The notes below the pieces were generated by a model, which saw only the letters and a program-made list of their open reading frames with translations, made no database searches and had not been told where the DNA came from. The translations under genes and the position numbers were made by a program. A DNA stretch of 40,828 nucleotides from Nocardia sp. NRRL S-836 (GTDB taxonomy: Bacteria; Actinomycetota; Actinomycetes; Mycobacteriales; Pseudonocardiaceae). The stretch is from NCBI RefSeq assembly GCF_001279525.1, contig NZ_LGDY01000137.1, positions 1 to 40,828 on the forward strand, given 5' to 3'. Positions 7,974 through 16,702 of this stretch are shown here, piece by piece. Positions within the stretch are counted from its first letter, which is position 1. Each line of letters begins with the position of its first letter.

Positions 7974-8678
7974 ATGCGCCGAAGCCTGCTGGTCCTCCTG
8001 CTGATCGTGATGCCGTCCGTCGCGCCGTCGACGGGCGAGTGGCGGTCGGACGTCGCCCGTCGCGTGGCGGTCGTCGGTGACCTGAGCACCGCGCGTGACG
8101 TCGTGGTGATCGTGCCGGGGTCCGACGTGGACGTCGACCGGTTCGACCGCACGATCGGCCGGAACGCGACCGACCTGTACGAGGCGGCCGGTCGCGACGA
8201 CCTCGCCGTGATCGCGTGGCTCGGCTACGCCACGCCGCGGGGGCTCGGCGTGGACGCGGCCACGGGACGGCTGGCGCGAGCGGGTGCGGCCGCGCTCGTC
8301 GACTTCGTGCGCGCGTTGCGGACCAACGCGCGCATCCACGTCTTCGGCCACAGCTACGGCTCGGTCGTGGTGGCACTCGCCGCGCCCGAGCTCGACGTCG
8401 CCGACGTCGTGTTCAGCGGGAGCCCCGGCGTGCGGGCGGGGTCGGTCGCCGACCTGCGGACGAACGCCAAGGTGTGGGTGCTGCGCAACGCCGGTGACTG
8501 GATGCGGTTCGTGCCCGGCGTGCGGCTCTTCGACCTCGGCCATGGCACCGATCCGGCGTCGGACCGCTTCGGTGCCACGGTGCTGCGCTTCGCCGGCGGC
8601 ACCCACGCGAGCTACTACGAGCCCGGCACCGGCACGCTGGCCGCGCTGGCCCGCATCGCCGTGGGGGAGCAGCCGTGA
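7974..8678 (+). CDS. Alpha/beta hydrolase, DUF1023-like, probably secreted
   Basis: A 234-aa protein with an N-terminal signal-like segment (MRRSLLVLLLIVMPSVAPS). The fold is indicated by VVVIVPGSDVDVDRF (oxyanion-loop region), IAWLGYATPRG, and the nucleophile elbow HVFGHSYGSVVV near residues 123-134, with GTHASYY near the end supplying the histidine. This order (PGS..., WLGY, GHSYGS, SPG, H..YY) matches the actinobacterial DUF1023 alpha/beta-hydrolase family. The substrate is unknown; a lipid or ester is plausible for an exported hydrolase. The stop overlaps the GTG of the next gene by 4 nt, so the two are co-translated. Confidence 0.82.
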   Translation: MRRSLLVLLLIVMPSVAPSTGEWRSDVARRVAVVGDLSTARDVVVIVPGSDVDVDRFDRTIGRNATDLYEAAGRDDLAVIAWLGYATPRGLGVDAATGRLARAGAAALVDFVRALRTNARIHVFGHSYGSVVVALAAPELDVADVVFSGSPGVRAGSVADLRTNAKVWVLRNAGDWMRFVPGVRLFDLGHGTDPASDRFGATVLRFAGGTHASYYEPGTGTLAALARIAVGEQP

Positions 8679-9337
8679 GCAGGAACCCGGTCGTCACGAT
8701 CGCGCTGGCCGGTGTCGTGGCCGGTCATTGGCTCACGACGACGCTCGTCGACACGCCCACCGGGATGCTGATCGGGCGGCCGGTGTGGTCCCACTGGGCC
8801 GACCCGGTGCTGAACGCGTTGGTGCTGCTGGTGGTTGTGGGCGCTGCGGCGGTGCCGGTCCGGCGGCTCCTGGTGCAGGCGCTGGTGCTGCTGGGGTGCT
8901 GGGCCGCTGTCCTGTTCGGACTGGTGCTGCGCGGCGTCGACCAGGACACCGCGCACAGCATCGGTGTCCTGGTGGTCGAGCCGCTGTGGTTCGTCGGCGC
9001 CCACCTGGTCGTGGTGGCGCTGAAACCGTTGCTGCGCATACCGGTCGTGCGTGGCGGGTGGGTGAGCGAGAACGCGCTGGCGGTCCTGCTCGTGCACCAG
9101 AGCGCGCTGGTCACGGTGACGCTGGTGTTCAGCGCGTGGGGACCGCTGCCGGGACTCCAGGAACCACCGGCTGGTCAGGGCTGGCTGTGGCACCGGCTGC
9201 TGTGGCTGCCGGTGTGCGCGGCCGTGACCTGGGGATGGCTGCGAGCACTGCGAGCCCGATCGCCACGGCGTGCAGCACCACGACCGGCGGCGCCGGCTGC
9301 GGCGCCAGCATCGGCGGTACGCACGACAGAGCCGTGA
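8675..9337 (+). CDS. Short acyltransferase-3-like membrane protein
   Basis: A 220-aa integral membrane protein with about five hydrophobic segments and an Ala/Pro/Arg-rich tail. LAGVVAGHWLTT (residues 11-22) resembles the first helix of acyltransferase-3 proteins, where the His after Gly (here His18) is essential. EPLWFVGAHLVVVAL parallels HPLWFLGVYLLAVAA of the neighbouring 779-aa protein, so the two look like paralogues. It is much shorter than a full acyltransferase-3 (about 350 aa) and seems to lack the middle helices. GTG 8675 overlaps the hydrolase stop. The final 209 bp overlap the convergent fusion gene, which is unusually long for a real overlap. Activity is uncertain. Confidence 0.7.
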   Translation: MSRNPVVTIALAGVVAGHWLTTTLVDTPTGMLIGRPVWSHWADPVLNALVLLVVVGAAAVPVRRLLVQALVLLGCWAAVLFGLVLRGVDQDTAHSIGVLVVEPLWFVGAHLVVVALKPLLRIPVVRGGWVSENALAVLLVHQSALVTVTLVFSAWGPLPGLQEPPAGQGWLWHRLLWLPVCAAVTWGWLRALRARSPRRAAPRPAAPAAAPASAVRTTEP

Positions 9338-11468
9338 GCAGCCACGGCAACCGCGTGTCACAGCTGCCCGTGCGGGCGGTGTGGATCAGGTACCAGCCGA
9401 GCAGCAGGTGCACGACGTTCTGCAACGGGTCCACCGGCAGCAGCACCAGCACACCGTCGCCGAGGAAGCCCGCCACGACGAACCCGAGCACGCCCAGCAT
9501 CCCGAAGCTCACGCCCAGCACCGTGGCGAGCCGGGTCCGGTGCGACTCGTGGGACAGCCGCGGGAACCGGACCATCTCGCGCTCGAACCGGTGGAACAGC
9601 AGGGGCAGCGGCAGCAGCAGGAACACCAGCCAGCTCGGCGCGTGCGTGAGGCCGAGCAGCCCCACGACCGCGCCGACCGCGACGAGGTAGGCCAGGTACA
9701 CGGTCATCGGTGCCCGGCGCGCGAAGCTCACGACGTGCCAGGCGCGGCCCTCCAGCCACACCGACACGTGCCCGCGGGCCAGCAGCGCGAGGCAGACCTG
9801 CGCGACCCCGAGCACCAGCACCGACCGCGGGTAGTCGCTGAAGAACACCAACGCGGGCAACGTGACCGCCCCCACCGCCGCCAGCACCCTGCCGGAGATC
9901 CGCTGCAACGTGCCGTCGGCGTAGAAGAACCCGACCTGCTGCATCAGCACCGCGCCGACGACCAGGTTCACGTACCCGCCGGTGCGCCAGTCCGTCGACG
10001 TGCGCGCGACCTCGACCGCCAGCGTCACCAGCGCGAGCACGAACGGCGTGGCGCGGCGGTGGTGGCGGTGCAACCAGGCGGCCGCCGGTGTCGCCGCGAC
10101 CGCGAGCAGGTAGACCCCGAGGAACCACAACGGGTGCGTGATCAGCCTGCTGTAGGCCTCGACCCGCACGTCCAGCAGGTTCAGCGCCGTGAACAGCACC
10201 ACCCACAGCAGCACGAACCCGAGCACCGGCCGCAGCAGCCACGACGTCCGGCTCGACACCCAGCACCCGAAGCCGCCCTCGTGCGCCTGCCACGACCGCA
10301 GGTTCGCGTGCCCGCCCGCGAAGAAGAACAACGGCACCGCCTGCAACGCCCACAGCCACGACGTGCCGGAGCCGCGCAGATGTGCCAGCGTCGCAACGGT
10401 TTCCCCGAGCACCAGCAACGCCAGGCTGAACAACCGCAGGAAGGTGGCGTACCGGTCTGTGTCCAATTGCCGCTGCTTCGCAGACGGCGGCGAGTTCGCC
10501 GGGAAGTCGGCCATCCGGCCGCCGCTCCACCGCGAATTGGGCTCCGCCGAATCCGCGGCGGAGGGGCGACCGGACGACCGACGCGAACTCGCGGATGCCG
10601 GGTCGGGTGCCAAGGCAGGCGCCGAGGTAGGTGTCGGGGCGGGTGCCAGCGCGGATGACGGGGCAGGCGCCGAGGTGGGTGTGAGGGCGGGTGCCAGCGC
10701 GGATGACGGGGCAGGCGCCGAGGTAGGTGTTGGGGCGGGTGCCAGCGCGGATGGCGGGGCAGGCGCCAAGGTGGGTGTGAGGGCGGGTGCCAAGGTGGGT
10801 GGCAGGGTGGGGTGGTCGTCGCGGCGGCGGCCGTGTAGCCGGGCGAGCAGCAGGAACACCACGATGGCGCTGCCGAACGCCCACGCCACAACGGGTTCGT
10901 GGCCCGGCGGGCCCCAGCGCTGCCGCCACGAGTTGAACCGCAGCCCCAGCGCGTAGGTCTCGGCGACCACGTGGCAGGTCGTCCTGGCGCCGCGCGGGTT
11001 GAGCTCGCACTGCGTGTGCAGGTCCGCCGTGAGCCGGTCGTCGAGCGCCCTGCGCGCCTGCGGCCCGAGCGCGTGGCCCTTGTGCTCCGCGTACCGCAGC
11101 AGGTCGTAGCCCATGTCGTGTGCGCGGCACGCGACGCTGAAGTCCCACTCGGTGTCACCGGCCGGGCCGGAGCAGCCGCCGGAGAGGTCGATCACGCGCA
11201 GCGTGCCGTCCGCCCCGCGGACGGTCCTGGGGTCGCGCACGATCTCCGCCGCGAAGTCGCCGGGCAGGTCGAGCCGGGGATCGTGGGTCGCGGACGGTTC
11301 GGTGAGCGAGCGCACCGCGCCGGCCGCCGCCACGACGTCACCGCCGGGTGTGCCGCCGTCCCCGGTCGCCGGGCGCGACGCGACCACCCCGACGACGAAC
11401 ACGGCGAGGGTGATGACCGTGAACCGGAACCAGGCCGGCAGCCGGAGGAGGAGTGTGCGGGCGCCCAT
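9129..11468 (-). CDS. Phospholipase A2 / acyltransferase-3-like / DUF4383-like fusion membrane protein
   Basis: A 779-aa protein with three parts. Residues 12-30 form a signal or anchor helix. Residues 90-185 are a prokaryotic phospholipase A2 domain: GGCSG, then SVACRAHDMGYDL with the catalytic His117-Asp118, then paired cysteines at 154 and 165; spacing resembles the Streptomyces secreted PLA2. A helix near 194-209 is followed by a Pro/Ala/Thr/Ser linker (220-300) built from 16-residue repeats. Residues 335-640 resemble acyltransferase-3 proteins (RYATFLRLFSLALLVLGE, PLFFFAGGHANLRSW, THPLWFLGVYL), but the usual His after LG is Glu356. Residues 646-745 resemble DUF4383 (GVLGFV, DPLQNVVHLLLG). 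ATG 11466-11468. Extracellular lipid deacylation is the best-supported activity; the acyltransfer part may be inactive. Confidence 0.85.
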   Translation of the reverse strand: MGARTLLLRLPAWFRFTVITLAVFVVGVVASRPATGDGGTPGGDVVAAAGAVRSLTEPSATHDPRLDLPGDFAAEIVRDPRTVRGADGTLRVIDLSGGCSGPAGDTEWDFSVACRAHDMGYDLLRYAEHKGHALGPQARRALDDRLTADLHTQCELNPRGARTTCHVVAETYALGLRFNSWRQRWGPPGHEPVVAWAFGSAIVVFLLLARLHGRRRDDHPTLPPTLAPALTPTLAPAPPSALAPAPTPTSAPAPSSALAPALTPTSAPAPSSALAPAPTPTSAPALAPDPASASSRRSSGRPSAADSAEPNSRWSGGRMADFPANSPPSAKQRQLDTDRYATFLRLFSLALLVLGETVATLAHLRGSGTSWLWALQAVPLFFFAGGHANLRSWQAHEGGFGCWVSSRTSWLLRPVLGFVLLWVVLFTALNLLDVRVEAYSRLITHPLWFLGVYLLAVAATPAAAWLHRHHRRATPFVLALVTLAVEVARTSTDWRTGGYVNLVVGAVLMQQVGFFYADGTLQRISGRVLAAVGAVTLPALVFFSDYPRSVLVLGVAQVCLALLARGHVSVWLEGRAWHVVSFARRAPMTVYLAYLVAVGAVVGLLGLTHAPSWLVFLLLPLPLLFHRFEREMVRFPRLSHESHRTRLATVLGVSFGMLGVLGFVVAGFLGDGVLVLLPVDPLQNVVHLLLGWYLIHTARTGSCDTRLPWLLTALSCVPPMLAPQPAPPVVVLHAVAIGLAVLAAIPRSRPRTPAATAAGATASPDQPVVPGVPAAVPTR
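10615..10799. repeat. 48-bp tandem repeat inside the fusion gene
   Basis: A 48-bp unit beginning GCAGGCGCCGAGGTAGGTGT is repeated at 10615-10662, 10663-10710 and 10711-10758, followed by a diverged partial copy to about 10799. Units differ at only a few positions. On the minus strand each encodes 16 residues of the type PSSALAPAPTPTSAPA, forming the linker between the phospholipase and membrane domains. The length is a multiple of three, so copy-number change keeps frame. Confidence 0.9.
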
Positions 11469-11525
11469 TGTCGCGCCAGGTTACGGAACGGTCTCGGCTG
11501 ATCGCCAGTCCGCCAGGTCAGGCGG

Positions 11526-12101
11526 CTACGGCGAGTTGACCGCCGCGGGCGTGAGCGACGCGAGTGCCATGCGCGACAACAGGGCGGCCATCTGGTCGCG
11601 GTCGAGGTGGGCGCTGTGCGGGGTCGAGTTGATGAGCCCGAACACCGCGTGCGCCGCGGCACGGGCGGTCGGCTCGTCGAACTCCGGCACGGTCCGCCGG
11701 ATCGTCTCCACCCACACCTCGACGTAACGGCGTTGCAGCGCGCGCACCCGCCGGCGGTCCGGGTCGGTGAGGTTCGCGAGGTTGCGCATCTGCACGGTGA
11801 TCAGCGCCGGGTCGTCCAGCGCGAAGTCGACGTGCCAGCCGACCAGGTCGCGCAACGCCTCCTCGGCGTTGGCCGCGGCGTCGACGCGGGACTGGCCGCC
11901 GTCGAGCAGGCGCTCCGAGATCGACGTCAGCATCTCGCCGAGCATGGCGTCCTTGCTGCGGAAGTGCCGGTACAGCGCGGGCCCCGAGATGCCGACGGCC
12001 GCGCCGATGTCGTCGATGCCCACGCCGTGGAAGCCGTGCCGCGCGAACAGTTCCGCGGCGGCGGTGAGGATCTGGTCCCGACGTGAGGGTTTCTCGGCCA
12101 C
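11526..12101 (-). CDS. TetR-family transcriptional regulator
   Basis: A 191-aa repressor-type protein. The N-terminal TetR helix-turn-helix is clear: RRDQILTAAAELFARHGFHG, then VGIDDIGAAVGISGPALYRH and FRSKDAMLGEML. The C-terminal ligand-binding half is helical with no recognised specificity. A TetR gene near accD1-accA1-fadE19 genes is also found in mycobacteria, so this protein may bind the inverted repeat upstream of the carboxylase operon 1 kb away; an SGNH gene lies between them here. It could equally regulate itself or the divergent SGNH gene. ATG 12099-12101 begins just before the HTH. Confidence 0.9.
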   Translation of the reverse strand: MAEKPSRRDQILTAAAELFARHGFHGVGIDDIGAAVGISGPALYRHFRSKDAMLGEMLTSISERLLDGGQSRVDAAANAEEALRDLVGWHVDFALDDPALITVQMRNLANLTDPDRRRVRALQRRYVEVWVETIRRTVPEFDEPTARAAAHAVFGLINSTPHSAHLDRDQMAALLSRMALASLTPAAVNSP

Positions 12102-12140
12102 GCCGGAAGGTTAGCAGTCGTTCACTTTTACGTCTGATGG

Positions 12141-12151
12141 GTGAAATTCAC
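12141..12151. promoter_or_regulatory. Small palindrome between the TetR and SGNH genes
   Basis: GTGAAATTCAC is a perfect 5-bp inverted repeat around a single A, located 40 bp upstream of the TetR start. A further half-site TTCAC lies at 12121-12125. It is a candidate TetR autoregulatory site. The half-site differs from the GTTAACA palindrome at accD1. Confidence 0.3.
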
Positions 12152-12171
12152 GCGGCTAGCGGAGCCAATTG

Positions 12172-12212
12172 TTGACTATTGACCAATACTTCACAGGGGC
12201 CTTACCCGTAAG
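12172..12212 (+). promoter_or_regulatory. Candidate promoter of the SGNH hydrolase gene
   Basis: TTGACT (12172-12177) and TTGACC (12179-12184) are -35-like. TACCCG (12203-12208) is a weak -10 placed 18 bp after the second. The perfect small palindrome CTTAC-CC-GTAAG (12201-12212) overlaps the -10 and could be an operator. GGGAG at 12253-12257 serves as the ribosome binding site. Confidence 0.3.
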
Positions 12213-12263
12213 TAACCATTGCCGTGCACAGCATCACCCCTGCGGCCCCTTCGGGAGTCTTCG

Positions 12264-13049
12264 ATGCGTCCTGCTCACCTCATCGCCTCGGTCGTCACCG
12301 CCGCCGCGGCAGTCATCGCGCTCGCGAACCCCGCCAGCGCCGCCCCGGTCAACTACGTCGCGCTCGGCGACTCGTACGCCTCGGGCCTGGGAACCGGCAC
12401 CTACGACGGCGCGAGCGGCAGCTGCAAGCGCGGCCCGCTCGCGTACCCGGCCCTGTGGGCGGCGGCCACAGCCCCGGCGTCGTTCCGCTCGGTCGCCTGC
12501 TCCGGCGCCCGCACCGGCGACGTCATCAGCCAGGCGGCGGCGGTCACCACGGCCACCAACCTCGTCACCGTGCAGGTCGGCGGCAACGACGCCGGCTTCA
12601 CCGACGTGATCACCACGTGCACGTTCGGCTCGGACACCGACTGCGTGAACCGGGTGAACCAGGCCAAGACCTACGCCGCCACCACGCTCCCCGGCCTGCT
12701 CACGAACGTGTACAGCACCATCAGGTCGAAGTCCCCGTCGGCACGCGTCGTCGTGCTCGGCTACCCGCGCATGTACAAGGTGCCCGGCACCTGCAACGTC
12801 GGGCTGAGCGACACCAAGCGGGCCGCGATCAACACCGGTTCCGACGCGCTGCACAACACCATCAGCGCACGGGCCGCGGCGGCCGGGTTCACCTACGTCG
12901 ACGTGCGCGGGGCGTTCACCGGGCACGAGATCTGCTCGTCGAGCTGGTGGCTGAACAGCCTGAGCTGGCCGGTCGAGGAGTCGTACCACCCGAACCGGGC
13001 CGGTCACGCGAGCGGCTACCTGCCCGCACTGCGGTCGGTCATCGGCTAG
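12264..13049 (+). CDS. Secreted SGNH/GDSL-family hydrolase
   Basis: A 261-aa esterase or lipase exported by a Sec signal peptide (MRPAHLIASVVTAAAAVIAL with cleavage expected after ASA, near residue 27). The four SGNH blocks are visible: block I ALGDSYASGLGTG with the catalytic Ser, block II Gly in ACSGARTGD, block III VQVGGNDAGF with Asn, and block V SYHPNRAGHASGY with Asp-less His motif. Six cysteines in the mature part could form disulfides, as in Streptomyces secreted lipases of this family. ATG 12264 is preferred over the upstream in-frame ATG because it begins the signal peptide and follows GGGAG. The substrate is likely an extracellular ester; no closer assignment is possible. Confidence 0.9.
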   Translation: MRPAHLIASVVTAAAAVIALANPASAAPVNYVALGDSYASGLGTGTYDGASGSCKRGPLAYPALWAAATAPASFRSVACSGARTGDVISQAAAVTTATNLVTVQVGGNDAGFTDVITTCTFGSDTDCVNRVNQAKTYAATTLPGLLTNVYSTIRSKSPSARVVVLGYPRMYKVPGTCNVGLSDTKRAAINTGSDALHNTISARAAAAGFTYVDVRGAFTGHEICSSSWWLNSLSWPVEESYHPNRAGHASGYLPALRSVIG

Positions 13050-13136
13050 CCGAATTCCGGTGCGTGGGAGTGCCGTAAGTGGGCGGTGACCTGCCCTCCG
13101 GCCGCTCCCCACCCGCCGTGGTGGACCGTGAGGTGA

Positions 13137-13168
13137 GCGGGCGTTAACATGGCCGTGTTAACGCCCGC
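13137..13168. promoter_or_regulatory. Perfect 13-bp inverted repeat at the carboxylase operon promoter
   Basis: GCGGGCGTTAACA (13137-13149) and TGTTAACGCCCGC (13156-13168) are exact inverted copies around TGGCCG. A third partial site, GCTAAC, follows at 13167-13172. The palindrome ends 20 bp before the accD1 ATG, so a bound protein would block the promoter. Symmetry and size fit a TetR-type operator. There is no T-run after it and it precedes rather than follows a gene, so a terminator is unlikely. Confidence 0.7.
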
Positions 13169-13188
13169 TAACCTGAGGTCTGGGGAGC

Positions 13189-14781
13189 ATGGACGCACCG
13201 GTCCTGCGCAGCGCCGCCGAGCCATCGGACCGCTACGCCAAGGAGCACGCCGCGCTCGTCGACGAGCTGCGCGGCAAGCTCGCCACCGCCGCCCTCGGCG
13301 GCCCGGAGAAGGCACGTCAGCGCCACGTCGACCGCGGCAAGCTGTTGCCGCGCGAGCGGGTGGACACGCTGGTGGACCCCGGCTCGCCGTTCCTGGAGCT
13401 GTCGCCGCTGGCCGCGAACGGCATGTACGGCGACGAGGCACCGGCCGCCGGCATCATCACCGGCGTCGGCAGGGTGTCCGGCCGGGAGTGCGTGATCGTC
13501 GCGAACGACGCCACGGTCAAGGGTGGCACCTACTACCCGATCACGGTCAAGAAGCACCTGCGCGCGCAGGAAGTGGCGCTGCAGAACAACCTCCCGTGCG
13601 TCTACCTGGTCGACTCCGGTGGCGCGTTCCTGCCGAAGCAGGACGACGTGTTCCCCGACCGCGAGCACTTCGGCCGGATCTTCTACAACCAGGCCACGAT
13701 GTCGGCCAGGGGCATCCCGCAGATCGCCGCCGTCCTGGGCTCGTGCACCGCGGGTGGCGCGTACGTGCCCGCGATGAGCGACGAGGCGATCATCGTGCGG
13801 AACCAGGGCACGATCTTCCTCGGCGGTCCGCCGCTGGTGAAGGCCGCGACCGGTGAGGTCGTCAGCGCCGAGGACCTCGGTGGCGGCGAGCTGCACTCGC
13901 GCACGTCCGGCGTGACCGACCACCTCGCGGAGAACGACGCGCACGCGCTGCGGATGGTCCGCTCGATCATCTCCACGCTCGGGCCGCGCGCGCAGCGCCC
14001 GTGGGACGTCGCGCCGGTCGAGGCACCCGCGGTGGACCCCGGCGACCTCTACGGCGTGGTGCCGACCGACTCCCGGACGCCCTACGACGTGCGCGAGGTG
14101 ATCGCGCGGATCGTCGACGGGTCGAGGTTCCAGGAGTTCAAGAAGGAGTACGGCGCCACGCTGGTCACCGGCTTCGCGCGCATCCACGGCCACCCGGTCG
14201 GGATCGTCGCGAACAACGGCATCCTGTTCGGCGAGTCCGCCGTCAAGGGCGCGCACTTCATCCAGCTGTGCGACAAGCGGTCCATCCCGCTGGTGTTCCT
14301 GCAGAACATCACCGGGTTCATGGTCGGCCGCGAGTACGAGGCCGGTGGCATCGCCAAGCACGGCGCCAAGATGGTGACCGCGGTGGCGTGTGCTCGGGTC
14401 CCGAAGTTCACCGTGATCATCGGCGGCTCGTTCGGTGCCGGCAACTACTCGATGTGCGGGCGGGCGTACTCGCCGCGGTTCCTGTGGATGTGGCCGAACG
14501 CGCGGATCTCCGTGATGGGCGGCGAGCAGGCGGCCTCGGTGCTGGCGACGGTCCGGCGCGGCCAGCTCGGTGACGAGTGGTCGGCGGAGGACGAGGAGGC
14601 GTTCAAGGCGCCCATCCGCCAGCAGTACGAGGACCAGGGCAACCCGTACTACTCGACCGCGCGGCTGTGGGACGACGGCGTGATCGACCCGCGTGACACG
14701 CGCACGGTGCTCGGGCTGGCGTTGTCCACCGCGGCGAACGCCCCCATCGACGATGTTTCCTACGGCGTCTTCCGGATGTGA
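13189..14781 (+). CDS. accD1: Acyl-CoA carboxylase beta subunit (methylcrotonyl-CoA type)
   Basis: A 530-aa carboxyltransferase subunit that moves the carboxyl group from biotin to an acyl-CoA. The N-terminal half shows [20 protein letters not shown] and the acyl-CoA-binding block; the C-terminal half shows [20 protein letters not shown] and [16 protein letters not shown], which are characteristic of methylcrotonyl-CoA carboxylase beta chains rather than propionyl-CoA ones. It is the first gene of an operon with the biotin-carrying alpha subunit (4-nt overlap) and an acyl-CoA dehydrogenase, the order known from the mycobacterial leucine-degradation cluster. ATG 13189 follows TGAGG at 13174-13178. 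The perfect inverted repeat directly upstream is its probable operator. Confidence 0.93.
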   Translation: MDAPVLRSAAEPSDRYAKEHAALVDELRGKLATAALGGPEKARQRHVDRGKLLPRERVDTLVDPGSPFLELSPLAANGMYGDEAPAAGIITGVGRVSGRECVIVANDATVKGGTYYPITVKKHLRAQEVALQNNLPCVYLVDSGGAFLPKQDDVFPDREHFGRIFYNQATMSARGIPQIAAVLGSCTAGGAYVPAMSDEAIIVRNQGTIFLGGPPLVKAATGEVVSAEDLGGGELHSRTSGVTDHLAENDAHALRMVRSIISTLGPRAQRPWDVAPVEAPAVDPGDLYGVVPTDSRTPYDVREVIARIVDGSRFQEFKKEYGATLVTGFARIHGHPVGIVANNGILFGESAVKGAHFIQLCDKRSIPLVFLQNITGFMVGREYEAGGIAKHGAKMVTAVACARVPKFTVIIGGSFGAGNYSMCGRAYSPRFLWMWPNARISVMGGEQAASVLATVRRGQLGDEWSAEDEEAFKAPIRQQYEDQGNPYYSTARLWDDGVIDPRDTRTVLGLALSTAANAPIDDVSYGVFRM

Positions 14782-16697
14782 TGATGTTCGACAGCGTGCT
14801 GGTGGCGAACCGCGGGGAGATCGCGGTCAGGGTGATCCGCGCGTTGCGGTCGCTCGGGATCCGTTCCGTCGCCGTGTACTCCGACGCGGACGCCGAGGCG
14901 TTGCACGTCCGGATGGCCGACGAGGCCGTGCGGATCGGGCCGGCGGCGGCCCGCGAGAGCTACCTCTCCATCGAGAAGATCGTCCAAGCCGCCGTCTCCG
15001 GCGGCGCGCAGGCGATCCACCCCGGCTACGGCTTCCTGGCGGAGAACACGGCGTTCGCGGCGGCCTGTGCCGAGGCGGGCATCGTGTTCGTCGGACCGCC
15101 CGCGGCGGCGATCGACGCGATGGGCGACAAGATCCGCGCGAAGCTGACCGTGTCGGCGGCGGGCGTGCCAGTGGTGCCCGGCCGCACCCAGGCGGGCATG
15201 ACGGACGACGAGATCGTCGACGCGGCACTGGAGATCGGTTTCCCGGTGCTGCTCAAGCCGTCCGCGGGCGGTGGCGGCAAGGGCATGCGGCTCGTGCACG
15301 AGGAGTCCGCGCTGCGCGAGGCGATCGAGTCGGCACGGCGGGAGGCACGCGGGTCGTTCGGCGACGACACGCTGCTGATCGAGCGGTTCGTCACGAACCC
15401 GCGGCACATCGAGATCCAGGTCCTCGCCGACACCCACGGCAACGTGATCCACCTCGGTGAACGCGAGTGCAGCCTCCAGCGGCGGCACCAGAAGATCATC
15501 GAGGAGGCGCCGTCGCCGTTGCTCACGCCGGAGCTGCGCGAGGCGATGGGCGCCGCGGCCGTCGACGCCGCGCGGTCCTGCGGGTACGTCGGCGCGGGCA
15601 CGGTCGAGTTCATCGTGGACGGTGCGTCCGGCGACTACTTCTTCATGGAGATGAACACCCGGCTGCAGGTCGAGCACCCGGTGACCGAGGAGGTCACGGG
15701 CGTCGACCTGGTCGAGTGGCAGCTGCGCGTCGCGTCCGGCGAGGTGCTGGACGTCGCCGTCGAGCTGACCGGGCACTCGGTCGAGGCCCGCGTCTACGCC
15801 GAGGACCCGGCGCGCGGCTTCCTGCCGACCGGTGGCCGGGTGCTGGCACTGCGCGAGCCCACGTCGGTGCGCGTCGACTCCGGGCTGTACGAGGGACTCG
15901 TCGTCGGCTCCGACTACGACCCGATGCTCGCCAAGGTGATCGCGCACGGCCGCACGCGCGAGGAGGCGTTGCGCCGCCTGGACCACGCGCTCGGTCAGAT
16001 GGTGCTGCTCGGCGTCACGACGAACATCCCGTTCCTGAGGGCGTTGCTGCGTGATGAGGACGTGCGGTCCGGCGCGCTCGACACCGGTCTGGTCGAACGC
16101 AAGCTGGACGCGCTGACGTCGCAGGACGTCCCGGACGACGTGTACGTGGCGGCCGGCCTGGAGCGCTCGCTCGATCCGCGTGGCGACGACCCGTGGGACC
16201 AGCTGTCCGGCTGGCGCGTCGGCGAGCACGCCTGGACGACGTGGCGGATCAACGACGTCGACGTGCGCGTGCGCGGCGACGAGGTCGTGGTGGGCGCCGG
16301 GGAACCGGTCAGGGCACGGGCCCGCAGGGACGGCGCCGACCTGCTCGTCGGCTCGCGCCGGTACGCGGTCGCCCGTGACGGCGACGTGCTGTGGCTGGGC
16401 CACGACGGCGCGTCCTGGGCGTTGACCGAGGCCGAGTTCCTGGTGGGGGCGTCCGGCGGCGCCGCTGCCTCCGGCGGCCCGGTGAAGTCGCCGATGCCGG
16501 GAACCGTGCTGGTCGTGCGCGCCCAGCAGGGCGAGGAAGTGACCGCCGGGCAGGCGTTGTTCGTGGTCGAGGCCATGAAGATGGAGCACACCGTCACCGC
16601 ACCGGTCGACGGCGTGCTCGCCGAGGTGAACGTGCAAGCAGGTCAGCAGGTCGCACTCGACCAGGTGCTGGCCACCGTCGTCTCTCACGAGGAGTGA
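14778..16697 (+). CDS. accA1: Acyl-CoA carboxylase alpha subunit (biotin carboxylase plus biotin carrier)
   Basis: A 639-aa biotin enzyme subunit, the partner of the preceding beta subunit. The biotin carboxylase part begins [20 protein letters not shown] and includes the ATP-grasp Gly-rich loop [13 protein letters not shown] and [17 protein letters not shown]. The C-terminal biotinyl domain has the biotin attachment motif EAMKMEH with Lys601. In the predicted role it carboxylates biotin with bicarbonate and ATP, feeding 3-methylcrotonyl-CoA carboxylation in leucine breakdown; a broader acyl-CoA range is possible. Three consecutive start codons (GTG 14778, ATG 14781, ATG 14784) are available; GTG 14778 overlaps the accD1 stop. 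Length is usual for the short actinobacterial alpha chains. Confidence 0.94.
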   Translation: MMMFDSVLVANRGEIAVRVIRALRSLGIRSVAVYSDADAEALHVRMADEAVRIGPAAARESYLSIEKIVQAAVSGGAQAIHPGYGFLAENTAFAAACAEAGIVFVGPPAAAIDAMGDKIRAKLTVSAAGVPVVPGRTQAGMTDDEIVDAALEIGFPVLLKPSAGGGGKGMRLVHEESALREAIESARREARGSFGDDTLLIERFVTNPRHIEIQVLADTHGNVIHLGERECSLQRRHQKIIEEAPSPLLTPELREAMGAAAVDAARSCGYVGAGTVEFIVDGASGDYFFMEMNTRLQVEHPVTEEVTGVDLVEWQLRVASGEVLDVAVELTGHSVEARVYAEDPARGFLPTGGRVLALREPTSVRVDSGLYEGLVVGSDYDPMLAKVIAHGRTREEALRRLDHALGQMVLLGVTTNIPFLRALLRDEDVRSGALDTGLVERKLDALTSQDVPDDVYVAAGLERSLDPRGDDPWDQLSGWRVGEHAWTTWRINDVDVRVRGDEVVVGAGEPVRARARRDGADLLVGSRRYAVARDGDVLWLGHDGASWALTEAEFLVGASGGAAASGGPVKSPMPGTVLVVRAQQGEEVTAGQALFVVEAMKMEHTVTAPVDGVLAEVNVQAGQQVALDQVLATVVSHEE

Positions 16698-16702
16698 CAC
16701 CC

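Noticed and set aside
13137..13168. Terminator of the SGNH hydrolase gene
   Set aside because: The palindrome lies 88 bp past that gene and only 20 bp before accD1, where it overlaps the expected promoter. The AT-containing GTTAAC arms look like protein-binding half-sites.
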